Below, piece by piece: positions 55,530 through 64,000 of a DNA stretch of 64,000 bases. A program made the translations under genes and the position numbers. Below the pieces are notes generated by a model. It made no database searches. It worked only from the letters and a program-made list of their open reading frames with translations, and was not told where the DNA came from. Source of the DNA: Scleromitrula shiraiana (lineage: Eukaryota > Ascomycota > Leotiomycetes > Helotiales > Sclerotiniaceae); NCBI GenBank assembly GCA_028455995.1, contig JABELC010000015.1:372001-436000 (forward strand), in the 5' to 3' direction. How positions within the stretch are numbered: the first letter of the stretch is position 1; every line of letters begins with the position of its first letter.

Positions 55530-58500
55530 TCTTTTCTTTGATCACACGTTCGAAGTTCTAGGACACGAGAATTTCTTTACTTTAAGAGAAAAAATTGTAA
55601 GATCTAGTTCTACCTTGCGAATTCAAAGACGGCTACCCTGGCCACCCTTCGTCAGAACTACATGTTGGATTCCTATTCTTGTACGAGGTAGAGCCGCAAG
55701 GCTTGGTTTCGTTGCAGCTATGCTCCATGGTATACCTTGTAATGAACGGTTCATTGGAACGGAAGATTGAGCTGGCATTTGTCCGGCATATGAATGGATA
55801 CTTTCTTTCACATTATTGATCAAGTTCAACTCCAGATATTTCGGAATTCATAAGTAGCGATCAATCTTACCAAAGATTGATATCAACTCGGCTCAGTTCT
55901 GATAACACAGTTTTATGCCAAGATACCAGGGGTGGAGAATCTTAAGTTTCATGTGGTTTCGGTATTAGTTCGGTTAGTTCAACGGGTTTACTCTTCCATC
56001 TCTGTGATTGCTGTAGGCTTCTTAGTGCTGTATTCCGGCAGGTTTTCAGGCTGTTGAGATATGCAACAAAACGAGGAGAAGAAAATGTGTTAACCGAATC
56101 CATGTTTGGTACTTATCTTTGTGCTTAGCCACCTGAGCCACCTCTTTAGAATGGAGAAACCGAGATCTCAGGATCTCATCATTACACATTGATAAGATCT
56201 CCACACATTATACAGCTTTCAAGTTTCTTCCTGCTAATCAATTAGCCGTGCAGATATACCTATGATTGTTGAAGCTCAAAGGTAATCATTTCGTCTAATC
56301 TTTCGGTTCGGAGATACATTGCACCATGTCTAGAGACACAGTGTCCGGACGAGTCGAGCCAGAGAAAGAGAGTTCTTCCAAATAACCCCAGAATTTTGTT
56401 CGTTATGAATCTAAATAGCAAGATCAGAGGAATATTAAGTAATATATCATTCTTCGAAACGTTTAGATATGAAGGTCTCTGGCCTTATGCAGTGTCTTGC
56501 TCACCTCGGAAAAGTTAAGTTGATAGTATCTATATACCCAATACTTAACCACAGCCAAATCGTAGCGGAATGCCCCGATCACTAATCTCAAGTTGCTCAA
56601 AGTTATTACATACTTCAAGGCCCGAACAGAATTCCATCGTTAGGATTAGAAGGCCCATCAGAATGAAGCAGTGAATCTGATTTTGAAATTCTGAGAGGTA
56701 TAGGTATAAAAGGGTGTTTGAAATTCAAGATTTGGTTTGCGAGTATGGTAACACAATAGGTTTAAAGAACGTGCCAGGAAGTGCGTGTAGAGATTGTCCT
56801 AATGATGATGTTGATTCCGATCTTCAAGGCTAAGGTGTCTGTATAATAGGAGTTCTCGGGATATTATTCGACAGCAGCAAGGTGTGAATATATTTGAAAT
56901 ATAATTTCCGTTGTTTATTCATTTTCATTGTCAATTTATTCTTTTGCTGTCTTTTATTCACCTCATTACCCATATGAAAACTTTCAAGTTTGAATGAATA
57001 GTCGTTTCAGAAACGTAGTTGGGTAGAAGGTAGCAACAGCCATCTTCTCATTACACCAAAATCCTATTACGTATTTAGTACTGGCCCAGATAGATCCAAA
57101 CTCGTTCTTCGTACTATGCATGGATTTTGGGAAGGGGAGGAGAGGTGGGGGGTTTATATAGATATGTTCAGACGGAGGGAGATGTCGGTGGCCTTGGAAT
57201 TGGAGAGAGAGGGGGGAGATGGGGTAAAGGGTTTTGGACTCGAATAAGTGTGAAGATGATTTACTCTGTTGGATATGAATATATGGTGAATGGAAGAGGA
57301 GAAGTAGATGGAGGTGAGGGGTGACGAATTGGATACTTCAGTATCTATTGAATCTTCGAAAGATGAGCTGATATTCAATTCTTGACTCTCATTCTTCATC
57401 ATGAGGGTAGTTTTCAGATATCGGCAAACCTACTGGTATACAAATAAAGGGCTTGGAAGTTTGGAACTTGAATTGTCAGATACAATTCCGTTCGCAAAGT
57501 TAACCATCACATACAAGGTGTGCATTTGCAAGAATGTTGTTTTGTGCAGTTTTTGGTTTCTTTCTCTCCTAGTGGCATGAAGTGCAATAACATACGATAC
57601 CTTATTTATCACAAATCTAGTTTGAATATTAATATTTATTTCATGCTTGAATTCATATCGCAAGCCTAATAGTGGTGAAGTTTTGATGTTGACAACCTCA
57701 CATCGTCTTTCGTCTATTTGAGTAATTCCCGATAGCGATGAGTTATGATGAGATTTTGGTCTGTTGTTACTATCATGTTTTGACTTTTCATTGTCATTCA
57801 TTAGTTGATGACTACTTGATGTGTATCCCTCACTCTTACTATACATCCCTTCCCTGAGATGAAAATGATGGGATGGGACATATTACAGGACATTGCCGAC
57901 TATACGAGAAGAGAAAACAATGGAGGCTCATGACTCTATGGTACAAGCCCTTACATATATCGTATAAAAAAGAAAGATAATATCACTCAGATCAACTATT
58001 TATATACCCACATACATGAATAGAAATATCCAAGCGCGGGTGAAACCATAAGTTAGATCTTATTCCCATTTCCTGAGGTAAATAGCCGGAGGCGCAGATC
58101 TCAAAGATCAATAAACAGATAAACCTACAGATAGATATAGAAGAGTTTCGAAGTTTAAGACTTATGGCATCAAGTTCCTCCTATCTGGCGATGATCTAGG
58201 CTTTGAATGGTGCAAATGAGATCTGTTGTTGATCTCAAAAGTTTTCTCTCCCGTTGGTTGATGGTGATTGATAGGGCGATTGGGATAAACTGAGATGGTA
58301 GAGTTTATATGCATTTCACTTATCCAAGATTTCATATTGGGATTTCGACAGTAGTCAATCTTATGATATCTAATATAATTCATAAATTTTTCGACAGTAA
58401 TAATATCATGATTCAGATGCACAGCAATCTATACTTCTTCGTTGTCATCTCATCCGATATTCATATCCATCCCTCTCATTCATCATTCACATAAAGACAA

Positions 58501-58792
58501 ATGAAAATATGACGGACAAAATTTCAAATACTCTTAGATGATGATGTTGATACAAATAGACAAGTAAACTCACGAATCATGAATTTCTCAATGAAGTCTA
58601 TCTAGGAAAAGAACGTCCATTCCATCCTTCTATAATCCAAAACGCCAAACTCCACCCAATATAACCCATCGCCAAACACCAAAATCCACGCGGACCTTCT
58701 CATTCATCCCATTAAACCCTCTCTCAAACCCTCCCCACCATTAAAAATCCTCCTCCTCACCACCCCCCTTCCCCTCCAAATCAACCGCCTAC
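55530..58792. other. Gene-poor stretch
   Basis: 3.3 kb without a supportable gene. Minus-strand frames at 55623-55829 (TTG start), 57154-57402 and 57430-57846 (ATG starts) are open but show no domain, and joining the last two needs a poor intron. The segment may be the eroded remainder of the adjacent repeat-family gene. Confidence 0.45.
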
Positions 58793-59053
58793 TCATCTAG
58801 TACTCCTCGACTTATCATTCTCAAACGCCTCACCCGCATCCTTTTTCTTCGCCCCCATAGTATGAGTATTCACATTCTTATCCTCCGTTACTTTTTTTCC
58901 TCCAGTGGCGGCGCCTGCATGGGCACCTGCTCCTCCGAAAGTGGCGCCTTTTTTGAGGGCGGGCTTGCCTTCAGTGGTGGTGATAGTGGATTTGAGGGCG
59001 GAACGCATTGTTTGATTTATTTGTGTGAGGGATTGGGGGATGGGAAGTTGCAT
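58793..59053 (-). CDS. Small Gly/Ala/Lys-rich protein (86 aa)
   Basis: ATG 59053 opens MQLPIPQSLTQINQTMRSAL. A basic start is followed by a flexible GGAGAHAGAATGGKK section and a charged end (FENDKSRSTR). An internal ATG (59008) could also serve. The composition is well shaped for a small disordered protein. The family is not recognised; possibly a conserved small hypothetical. Confidence 0.5.
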   Translation of the reverse strand: MQLPIPQSLTQINQTMRSALKSTITTTEGKPALKKGATFGGAGAHAGAATGGKKVTEDKNVNTHTMGAKKKDAGEAFENDKSRSTR

Positions 59054-59901
59054 TTGGACGTGGATAGATGTTTGGTGTGATGTGATGGTATCTGATATTG
59101 AGGATGTTATGAGACTATGGAGAGAAAAGAAATACAAGACAAGACAAGCTTTTGCCAATACATATATACGCAATCATCCCAAGTCTCCACTCTATCCTCT
59201 CTGTCAGAATCTCAAACAACATGACATACAAACATCAACACAACACCCTTATTACATACATCGATTCATAAAACCACTCTCAAAATCTCATACCTCCTCT
59301 CGCGCCGACCATTTTACCAGTAACTTTACATGAATAAACTTCAAAAACGATAAATCTATCAGGATGAACTCATGTAGAAATTCATTTAAGGTTCCCGTCT
59401 TTTGATGTTCAGTTACATAGCATCTCAACTGAATAGGAAATGTATGTACGAGAAATGACGCATATGTCCCTGTAAAAGATGGGATTATTACGTCTAGTTA
59501 CATCTTAACTAACAACAAGTTTGAAACGCGACGGACTGTGACGATATGGATATGAACAGATAAATAACAATGGTCGGATTTGTACGAAAAAGACCTACAC
59601 TAGACTACTAATTAGGACCTTGAAGGGAGGGGAAGATAGGGAAGGGATTTGACGCGAGATTTGACGCTCGTCTTTTGACGCTTTTGACTGACTGATCAAT
59701 TGATGTACCTACGTACGACTAACTAACTAACTATCTATCTCTATGTAAAATATACATAACACCCTACTCAACCCATGCACACATATAAAAGCCTCAACGC
59801 CCACGCAAAAAATAAATCATAATAATAAATCCATCTCATAAACGCCCAAAAAATCTATGACAACCCGAATCTCCCATCGCCCATCTCCCTCTCCACACCA
59901 T
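59054..59901. other. Intergenic
   Basis: No gene supported. AT-rich with short TAACTAAC and TATCTATC runs near 59715-59740. Confidence 0.5.
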
Positions 59902-60168
59902 CTACTTCTTCCCCGCCTTCTCCGCCTCCTCCGCCTCCCTCTTCTCCCTCTTCTCCCTCCTCCTCCTATCCTCCTTAATCACCCTCAAATCCACATACTT
60001 CCCACTTCTCCCCGCATTCCCGCCCGTAACCTTCATATTACCATCTTTATTTTCTTTGACCTTGAGCGGGTTGCTGCTGGTGGGTGGTTCGGTGGCTTCG
60101 TCGAAGGTTACGCGGCGTTTGGGTTTTATGATTTTAGGTGCGGGGGAGGGGGTGCGGGATTTGGGCAT
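59902..60168 (-). CDS. Small basic charged protein (88 aa)
   Basis: ATG 60168 opens MPKSRTPSPAPKIIKPKRRVTFDEATEPP. The KRRVTFDE string is the RVxF-type docking motif for protein phosphatase 1 (here RVTF). The C-terminal third is a Lys/Arg/Glu single helix (KEDRRRREKREKREAEEAEK). No membrane or secretion signal. PP1 binding is inferred from one short motif and may be fortuitous. Confidence 0.6.
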   Translation of the reverse strand: MPKSRTPSPAPKIIKPKRRVTFDEATEPPTSSNPLKVKENKDGNMKVTGGNAGRSGKYVDLRVIKEDRRRREKREKREAEEAEKAGKK

Positions 60169-60278
60169 TCTTTTATTTGATGGGGAGGGATGTTCTGGGT
60201 TGGAGTTTTTTTTACCGGGTATTGGAGAAATGATTCACATAGAGTATGCACACATTACATACATACGCTCATGGATAT

Positions 60279-60334
60279 ACGTATATTTATACGTATATTT
60301 ATGCGTATATTTATGCGTATATTTATACGTATAT
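60279..60334. repeat. 12-bp tandem repeat, about 4.7 copies
   Basis: RCGTATATTTAT repeated; every unit contains CGTATAT. A chance frame across it encodes a repeated hydrophobic tetrapeptide. Confidence 0.9.
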
Positions 60335-60417
60335 CCGACCCCTCCCGTCCTGCCTCAATCCCCATTCAATGCAATTGCTGAGCAAATCACTCGTCTCATG
60401 CTGTCTGTATAGTCAAA

Positions 60418-60438
60418 CACGTGACCTTACGTCACGTG
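60418..60438. promoter_or_regulatory. Inverted pair of CACGTGAC sites
   Basis: CACGTGAC, five bases, then GTCACGTG: a 21-base dyad of two E-box-like cores, each bHLH-compatible. It lies about 250 bases upstream of the small gene starting at 60168, in promoter position for it. The binding factor is inferred. Confidence 0.5.
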
Positions 60439-60775
60439 TCCGTTGAAGAGATATATACTCTCGACGGCGTACAACACCCTTCTTGAACTCCTCGAACAAA
60501 TAATACAATACAGATGATACCCGTAATTGTATAGTTCCATACCCCCGGAGTCAAACAAACACATGCCTATACGATAAACCAACGATGCATAGACCAACAC
60601 CATCCTTCCATCCCATCCATCCTCCCATACTCATCCGTACTCATCCTCATCCATTTGAACGCCTCATACAACCTCCCCTCCCAACCGCCTCACCATACCA
60701 TCCCATCCCATCCAATACCACCCCCATACGCCACCGACCGTTCCAGCCACCAGGCGAGCTACTATGGCTGGCTAC

Positions 60776-60909
60776 TGACCAGGCAAAAACAAATAGTGAA
60801 TATCCAACAACGCAAGCGCAAGCGCGTAAGCGCCGACCTACCTGACCAGGCAAAAACAAATGGTGAATATCCAACAACGCAAGCGCAAGCGCGTAAGCGC
60901 CGACCTACC
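60776..60909. repeat. 67-bp direct tandem duplication
   Basis: Units are 60776-60842 and 60843-60909 and differ at about one base (AATAGTG against AATGGTG). Inside each unit GCAAGCGCAAGCGCGTAAGCG is itself a short repeat of AAGCG. Confidence 0.95.
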
Positions 60910-61817
60910 TAGATACCTGCTCACCTACCTATGCCGCCTACCTGATATAATGAGGGTCGTTAATCGGTTATGTGACATCATGTACATACGGGGTCTGGAA
61001 GGTTTTGGGCTGGTATGGTGGGATGAATGAGATGCAATAGGAAGGGAAGGGATGGGGATTGGAGGGATTAACAATGTGTGTCGTTTGGATATTTTGGGGT
61101 GGGTTGATGTTGAGGTGGGTGGAGGACGGGTCGGTTTGTGTTGGTGGTTGCTTTGTGGTCTTTCTCTTCAGATGAATCATCAAATATCAAATATCAATAT
61201 CTAATATCTAATAGTGGTGCAGAATGATAGAATCTTAATCAGTATGGAAGATGACTTGCGGAAGATAGTTGGATCCGGATGACTCTACTAAGAGTGAGTG
61301 AGATTTTAGAAAGAGGAAGGGGAGAAAAAATAATATGTAATAATAGTAAGAATCTTACTCATTACAGAGAACAGCGACCTACAAACCAAAAAAATGGATG
61401 TATGGATATATGGCTCTATTAAGAGTGAGATTCCTAGGGGGGGGGGAAAAGAGAAAAGAATATTTAACAATACTAAGTATCTTAATCATCACATCAAATC
61501 CACTTGCAAAACCACAAGTAGAAGCAGAAAAACAGATGTATGACTCTACTTAGTGAGATTTTCGAAAAGAAAAGAAGAGAATATTTGACAATACTAATAC
61601 TAAAACTGCATGTGTGATATCATTATCTTATCTACTACCATCCTATAATCATCATGTAATCCATTTCCTGATTCATCCTAATGTGTGTTTGTTTGTCTGT
61701 GTGTTTGTATCCTCATGACATACTCATATCTCAAGTCCAATGCGCTTATCTCATCTCATCCCATCAACGAAAGTAAAGTCTAAAGTCCAAAATCTTGCAT
61801 CCAAGGAACGTAATAAA

Positions 61818-62845
61818 TCAGTGAGCCATAACCTCATCAATTTGATGTGTAACCCCACCTGCTTTGTTGTCGATTTTATCACTCTCAACACCATCCATTT
61901 CCATCGCATCATCTGCATCCTCTTCATCGCCTTCTTCTTCTTCGCCCTCGCTGCCGCTGCTCTCGCCCTCGAGATCTTCACTTCCATCGTCGGATTCCTC
62001 AGCGGCGGCTGCGTCTGCACCGACCATTTCGGAATCATCTACCATTGCATCGGGATCAGCAGCGGCGGCTTCTTCTCCCTCAAGTTCCTCTTCTTCCTCC
62101 TCGGCTTCTTCAGCACCATATTCTTCTCCATCGGCTACCAAATCTGCTTCTGGTTGATCGGGTGGGTATTCAGCTGGAGCGGAAGCATCCGAATCCCTAT
62201 GATAGAATTAGCGAAGAAAAATCAAATAGAAACCTAATAATGACCCACCATTTAATAGCAAATCTTGTAACACGAGGTTTTTCGGCGAGAACATTTCTCT
62301 TGACTCTATCGAGAAGTGGTTTGGCAGGAGGATCGGCATTAAGTTCCTCGGAATCATATTCATTATTTACGTAGTATCCCACCCTCACGAATTCGCGACC
62401 ATCGTAAGCACAGGTAAGGAGGATAACGGTAACGCCGAGGATTTCGGCATCAGGAATTCGTTTGGTGTCGGGGGCTTCTGCCTGGAAAACGAATTTGTTT
62501 ACGCCGATTGGAATTGGTCCGACTAGAAGGGAATCGAGTTCTTGATCATGTTCATCACTACGTTTGATTGTCAGTATTGAATAGGAAGACTTTGAAAGGG
62601 TGGAGACATACGACGTGGCAGATCCGACATAGGTCAATTTCCATTCAAGATCTGTGATGGGGAATAGGGTCAGCTATTGAAAAGTTTTCTTGGGGGAAAT
62701 CCTCAATAAATAATAAGAGGAAGGAGGTTGGCGCACCTTTTTGTAATGCCTCAAGACATTCGAAAGTGATTTCAAACTCATAAGCATCGCCAAATTTGGC
62801 TGGGTTGTTAAGAACATTAACACCAAGGAGAGAAACAACAGACAT
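61818..62845 (-). CDS. asf1: Histone H3-H4 chaperone ASF1
   Basis: Nuclear chaperone delivering H3-H4 for replication-coupled and replication-independent nucleosome assembly. Exons are 62737-62845, 62612-62651, 62249-62557 and 61818-62196 (278 aa, phases agree). The core (~1-155) starts MSVVSLLGVNVLNNPAKFGD. It has ITFECLEALQKDLEWKLTYVG, DSLLVGPIPIGVNKFVF, LGVTVILLTCAYDGREFVRVGYYVNNEY and ending RVTRFAIKW, all invariant in ASF1. The tail (~160-278) is Glu/Asp-rich with many SD sites (ESDDGSEDLEGE), as in yeast and other fungal ASF1. It faces the gene starting at 63683 across 837 bases of shared promoter. Confidence 0.97.
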
Positions 62846-63682
62846 CTTGAAGATTTGCTTGCTTGTTTGTATGTATGTATGTATGTATGTATGTATTCTA
62901 ATGGATTGATTGAGGTTTCAAGAGAAAATTGAAAATGAAGTTGAAATATGTAGTATATCTAACCAAAACTCTTTTGCTTTGTTGTTGTTGTTGTTGCTGT
63001 TATTATTATTGTTGTTATTGTTTTAATATTCAGAAGTTGTATGGAATAAGGAAGGGAGAGGAAGAAGAAGAAGAAGATCAAGGAGGAGAGAGGAAGGTAA
63101 GGTAAGGTAAGTGTTATGGATGAATTGTTTATATGGCTAGTCTCGTCTCTGTTAATAAAAATGCCCGTCCGTCGTTCGTGGTAATAATTCTACTCTACTG
63201 TATCCATAATCCATAAGGCAGTAACGCGTTGGTCGCGTAGACCGCGATTTCCACTTTAACAATTTATAAGCTAACCCAATTCATCTAAGCGTCAAAATTA
63301 TTATTTTGATCTTCAGATTTTTGACGAGGAACCAAAAGTACTAGTAGAGAGAGAGAGAGAAAAGAGAGAGAGAGAAGAGAGAGAGAGAGAGGGAGCTCTT
63401 TCATCTATATCTATGTACTAACTTCAAGTTCTCTTCTATCTCTTATTGTTCTTGCTATGAAAATTTTCCTTCATCAAACTGCAACCACAATAAAATAATT
63501 AAATCTATTCAATTCATTATTTAACGCGATTTAATTGTGAATACAGGCAAGCTACTTATTCCAACTTTGAGCCCCGGGATTTAGATCTCATTGTTAACGA
63601 AACTACAGCATTCATCCTCATCGATAATTCCGATCTCAACTTTGTGCGCGCATCACAGGATTAATAAAAAAGTTATTTCAAT
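62846..63682. other. Divergent promoter region between ASF1 and the right-edge gene
   Basis: It has a (GTAT)n run at 62863-62895, TTG/TTA triplets near 62980-63020 and a GA-rich tract at 63345-63390. A MluI-like ACGCG (MCB core) occurs once near 63224 (AACGCGTTGG), as expected for S-phase genes such as ASF1, although one site is weak evidence. Confidence 0.4.
63345..63390. repeat. GA-rich microsatellite
   Basis: An interrupted (GA)n tract of about 45 bases, about 290 bases before the right-edge start codon. It may act as a nucleosome-free promoter element. Confidence 0.8.
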
Positions 63683-64000
63683 ATGGCGGAGGAAGATGCA
63701 GAGATAGCTCTTTTACATCAGTTACAAGCAGGACAGGATGCTACGGCATGGGAAGGTGGAGATGATGGAGCAACAGAGGTTGAGTTACCTTCAAATACAG
63801 AAGATATCAACGAACATGTCAAGAAAGAGCCCATTACAGATGATCAAGTTTCTCGTGTTTTGACTCCTTCAGACGCAGCTGCTGTGTCCGAAAATGGCGA
63901 TTATGCTCCAGTTCCTGTCACATCTGTTCCTGCAGCTACCATGATCGCAGATCAAGATCAATCGAGGTCAAGTTCTCAAACTTCTATGCGCAAACCTAAA
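63683..64000 (+). CDS. Acidic protein, 5' part (runs off the right edge)
   Basis: ATG 63683 opens MAEEDAEIALLHQLQAGQDA and stays open for 106 codons to the window end. The visible part is acidic and disordered with a sumoylation-like VKKEP, SP/TP sites and a Ser/Gln stretch (QDQSRSSSQTS). This looks like the regulatory N-terminus of a nuclear protein. The functional domain lies outside the window and no family can be assigned. Confidence 0.75.
   Translation, partial: MAEEDAEIALLHQLQAGQDATAWEGGDDGATEVELPSNTEDINEHVKKEPITDDQVSRVLTPSDAAAVSENGDYAPVPVTSVPAATMIADQDQSRSSSQTSMRKPK

Larger units (their letters stand above)
60169..61817. other. Repeat-rich intergenic region
   Basis: No gene supported. 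It contains a 12-bp repeat, a CACGTG dyad and a 67-bp tandem duplication (all listed), then CCATCC-rich and purine-rich DNA up to the ASF1 3' end. Between 61240 and 61570 a diverged segment starting near GACTCTA..GAGTGAGATT recurs three times. Confidence 0.5.

Noticed and set aside
55623..55829. 68-codon minus-strand frame
   Set aside because: TTG start, no domain. It may be part of a decayed gene but cannot be supported.
57154..57846. Two minus-strand ATG frames (82 and 138 codons) as one two-exon gene
   Set aside because: The joining intron has no good donor or branch site, and neither peptide has recognisable features.
61751..62237. Hydrophobic frames on both strands over the ASF1 acidic tail
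   Set aside because: They are shadows of the Glu/Asp-rich ASF1 C-terminus.
1..64000. CRISPR array, operon, riboswitch or prophage
   Set aside because: The window is eukaryotic (spliced genes, fungal families). No spaced identical repeats of CRISPR type or bacterial signals were seen.

Overview
The window is filamentous ascomycete (Pezizomycotina) nuclear DNA. Genes are interrupted by short introns of about 43-110 bases with GT..AG ends and TACTAAC-like branch sites. Intergenic DNA is AT-leaning and full of simple repeats, and the gene content is fungal (laccase with a DSGL tail, CSC1 channel, Lgl/Sro7, ASF1, fungal NLR). The overall flavour suggests a leotiomycete such as Botrytis or Sclerotinia, but this is inference without any database search.

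Layout. 0-5 kb: the 5' part of a secreted protein gene (minus) and a three-domain laccase with a Ser/Thr linker (plus). 5-9.3 kb: a small ORF and an 825-residue coiled-coil protein. 9.3-16.6 kb: gene-poor and repeat-rich. It holds a broken caspase-like gene, a roughly 1.06 kb inverted-repeat element with nested hairpins, and a truncated short-chain dehydrogenase. 16.6-26.7 kb: CSC1/OSCA-type channel, GH16 glucanase with a likely GPI tail, and a cytochrome b5-acyl-CoA dehydrogenase fusion, all minus. 27.8-30.4 kb: an ankyrin-like small gene and an amidase pseudogene. 30.7-39.7 kb: a same-strand block of an NLR (SesB-type hydrolase-NACHT-WD40), an aldose 1-epimerase and an intact caspase-like protein. 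40-45 kb: poorly coding DNA with a frame-shifting ORF chain and two short ORFs carrying in-frame stops. 45-54.3 kb: DHCR24/Diminuto-like FAD oxidoreductase, Lgl/Sro7 tomosyn-like protein, a small CxxC protein and a PP28-family phosphoprotein. 54.8-60.2 kb: a gene fragment frameshifted by a 14-bp repeat, then small ORFs. 61.8-64 kb: histone chaperone ASF1 (minus), divergent from the 5' end of an acidic protein gene (plus).

Functionally the window mixes housekeeping genes (ASF1, Lgl, PP28, CSC1, mutarotase) with accessory genes of the kind linked to fungal non-self recognition and regulated cell death. The latter are an NLR, a caspase-like protease with a degenerate paralogue 26 kb away, an ankyrin-like ORF and a fragment of a large fungal repeat family. 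The accessory genes are the ones that carry lesions: stop codons, tandem duplications and repeat-driven frameshifts. All exon models were built by hand from splice signals, reading phase and family conservation. No alignment software or database was used.
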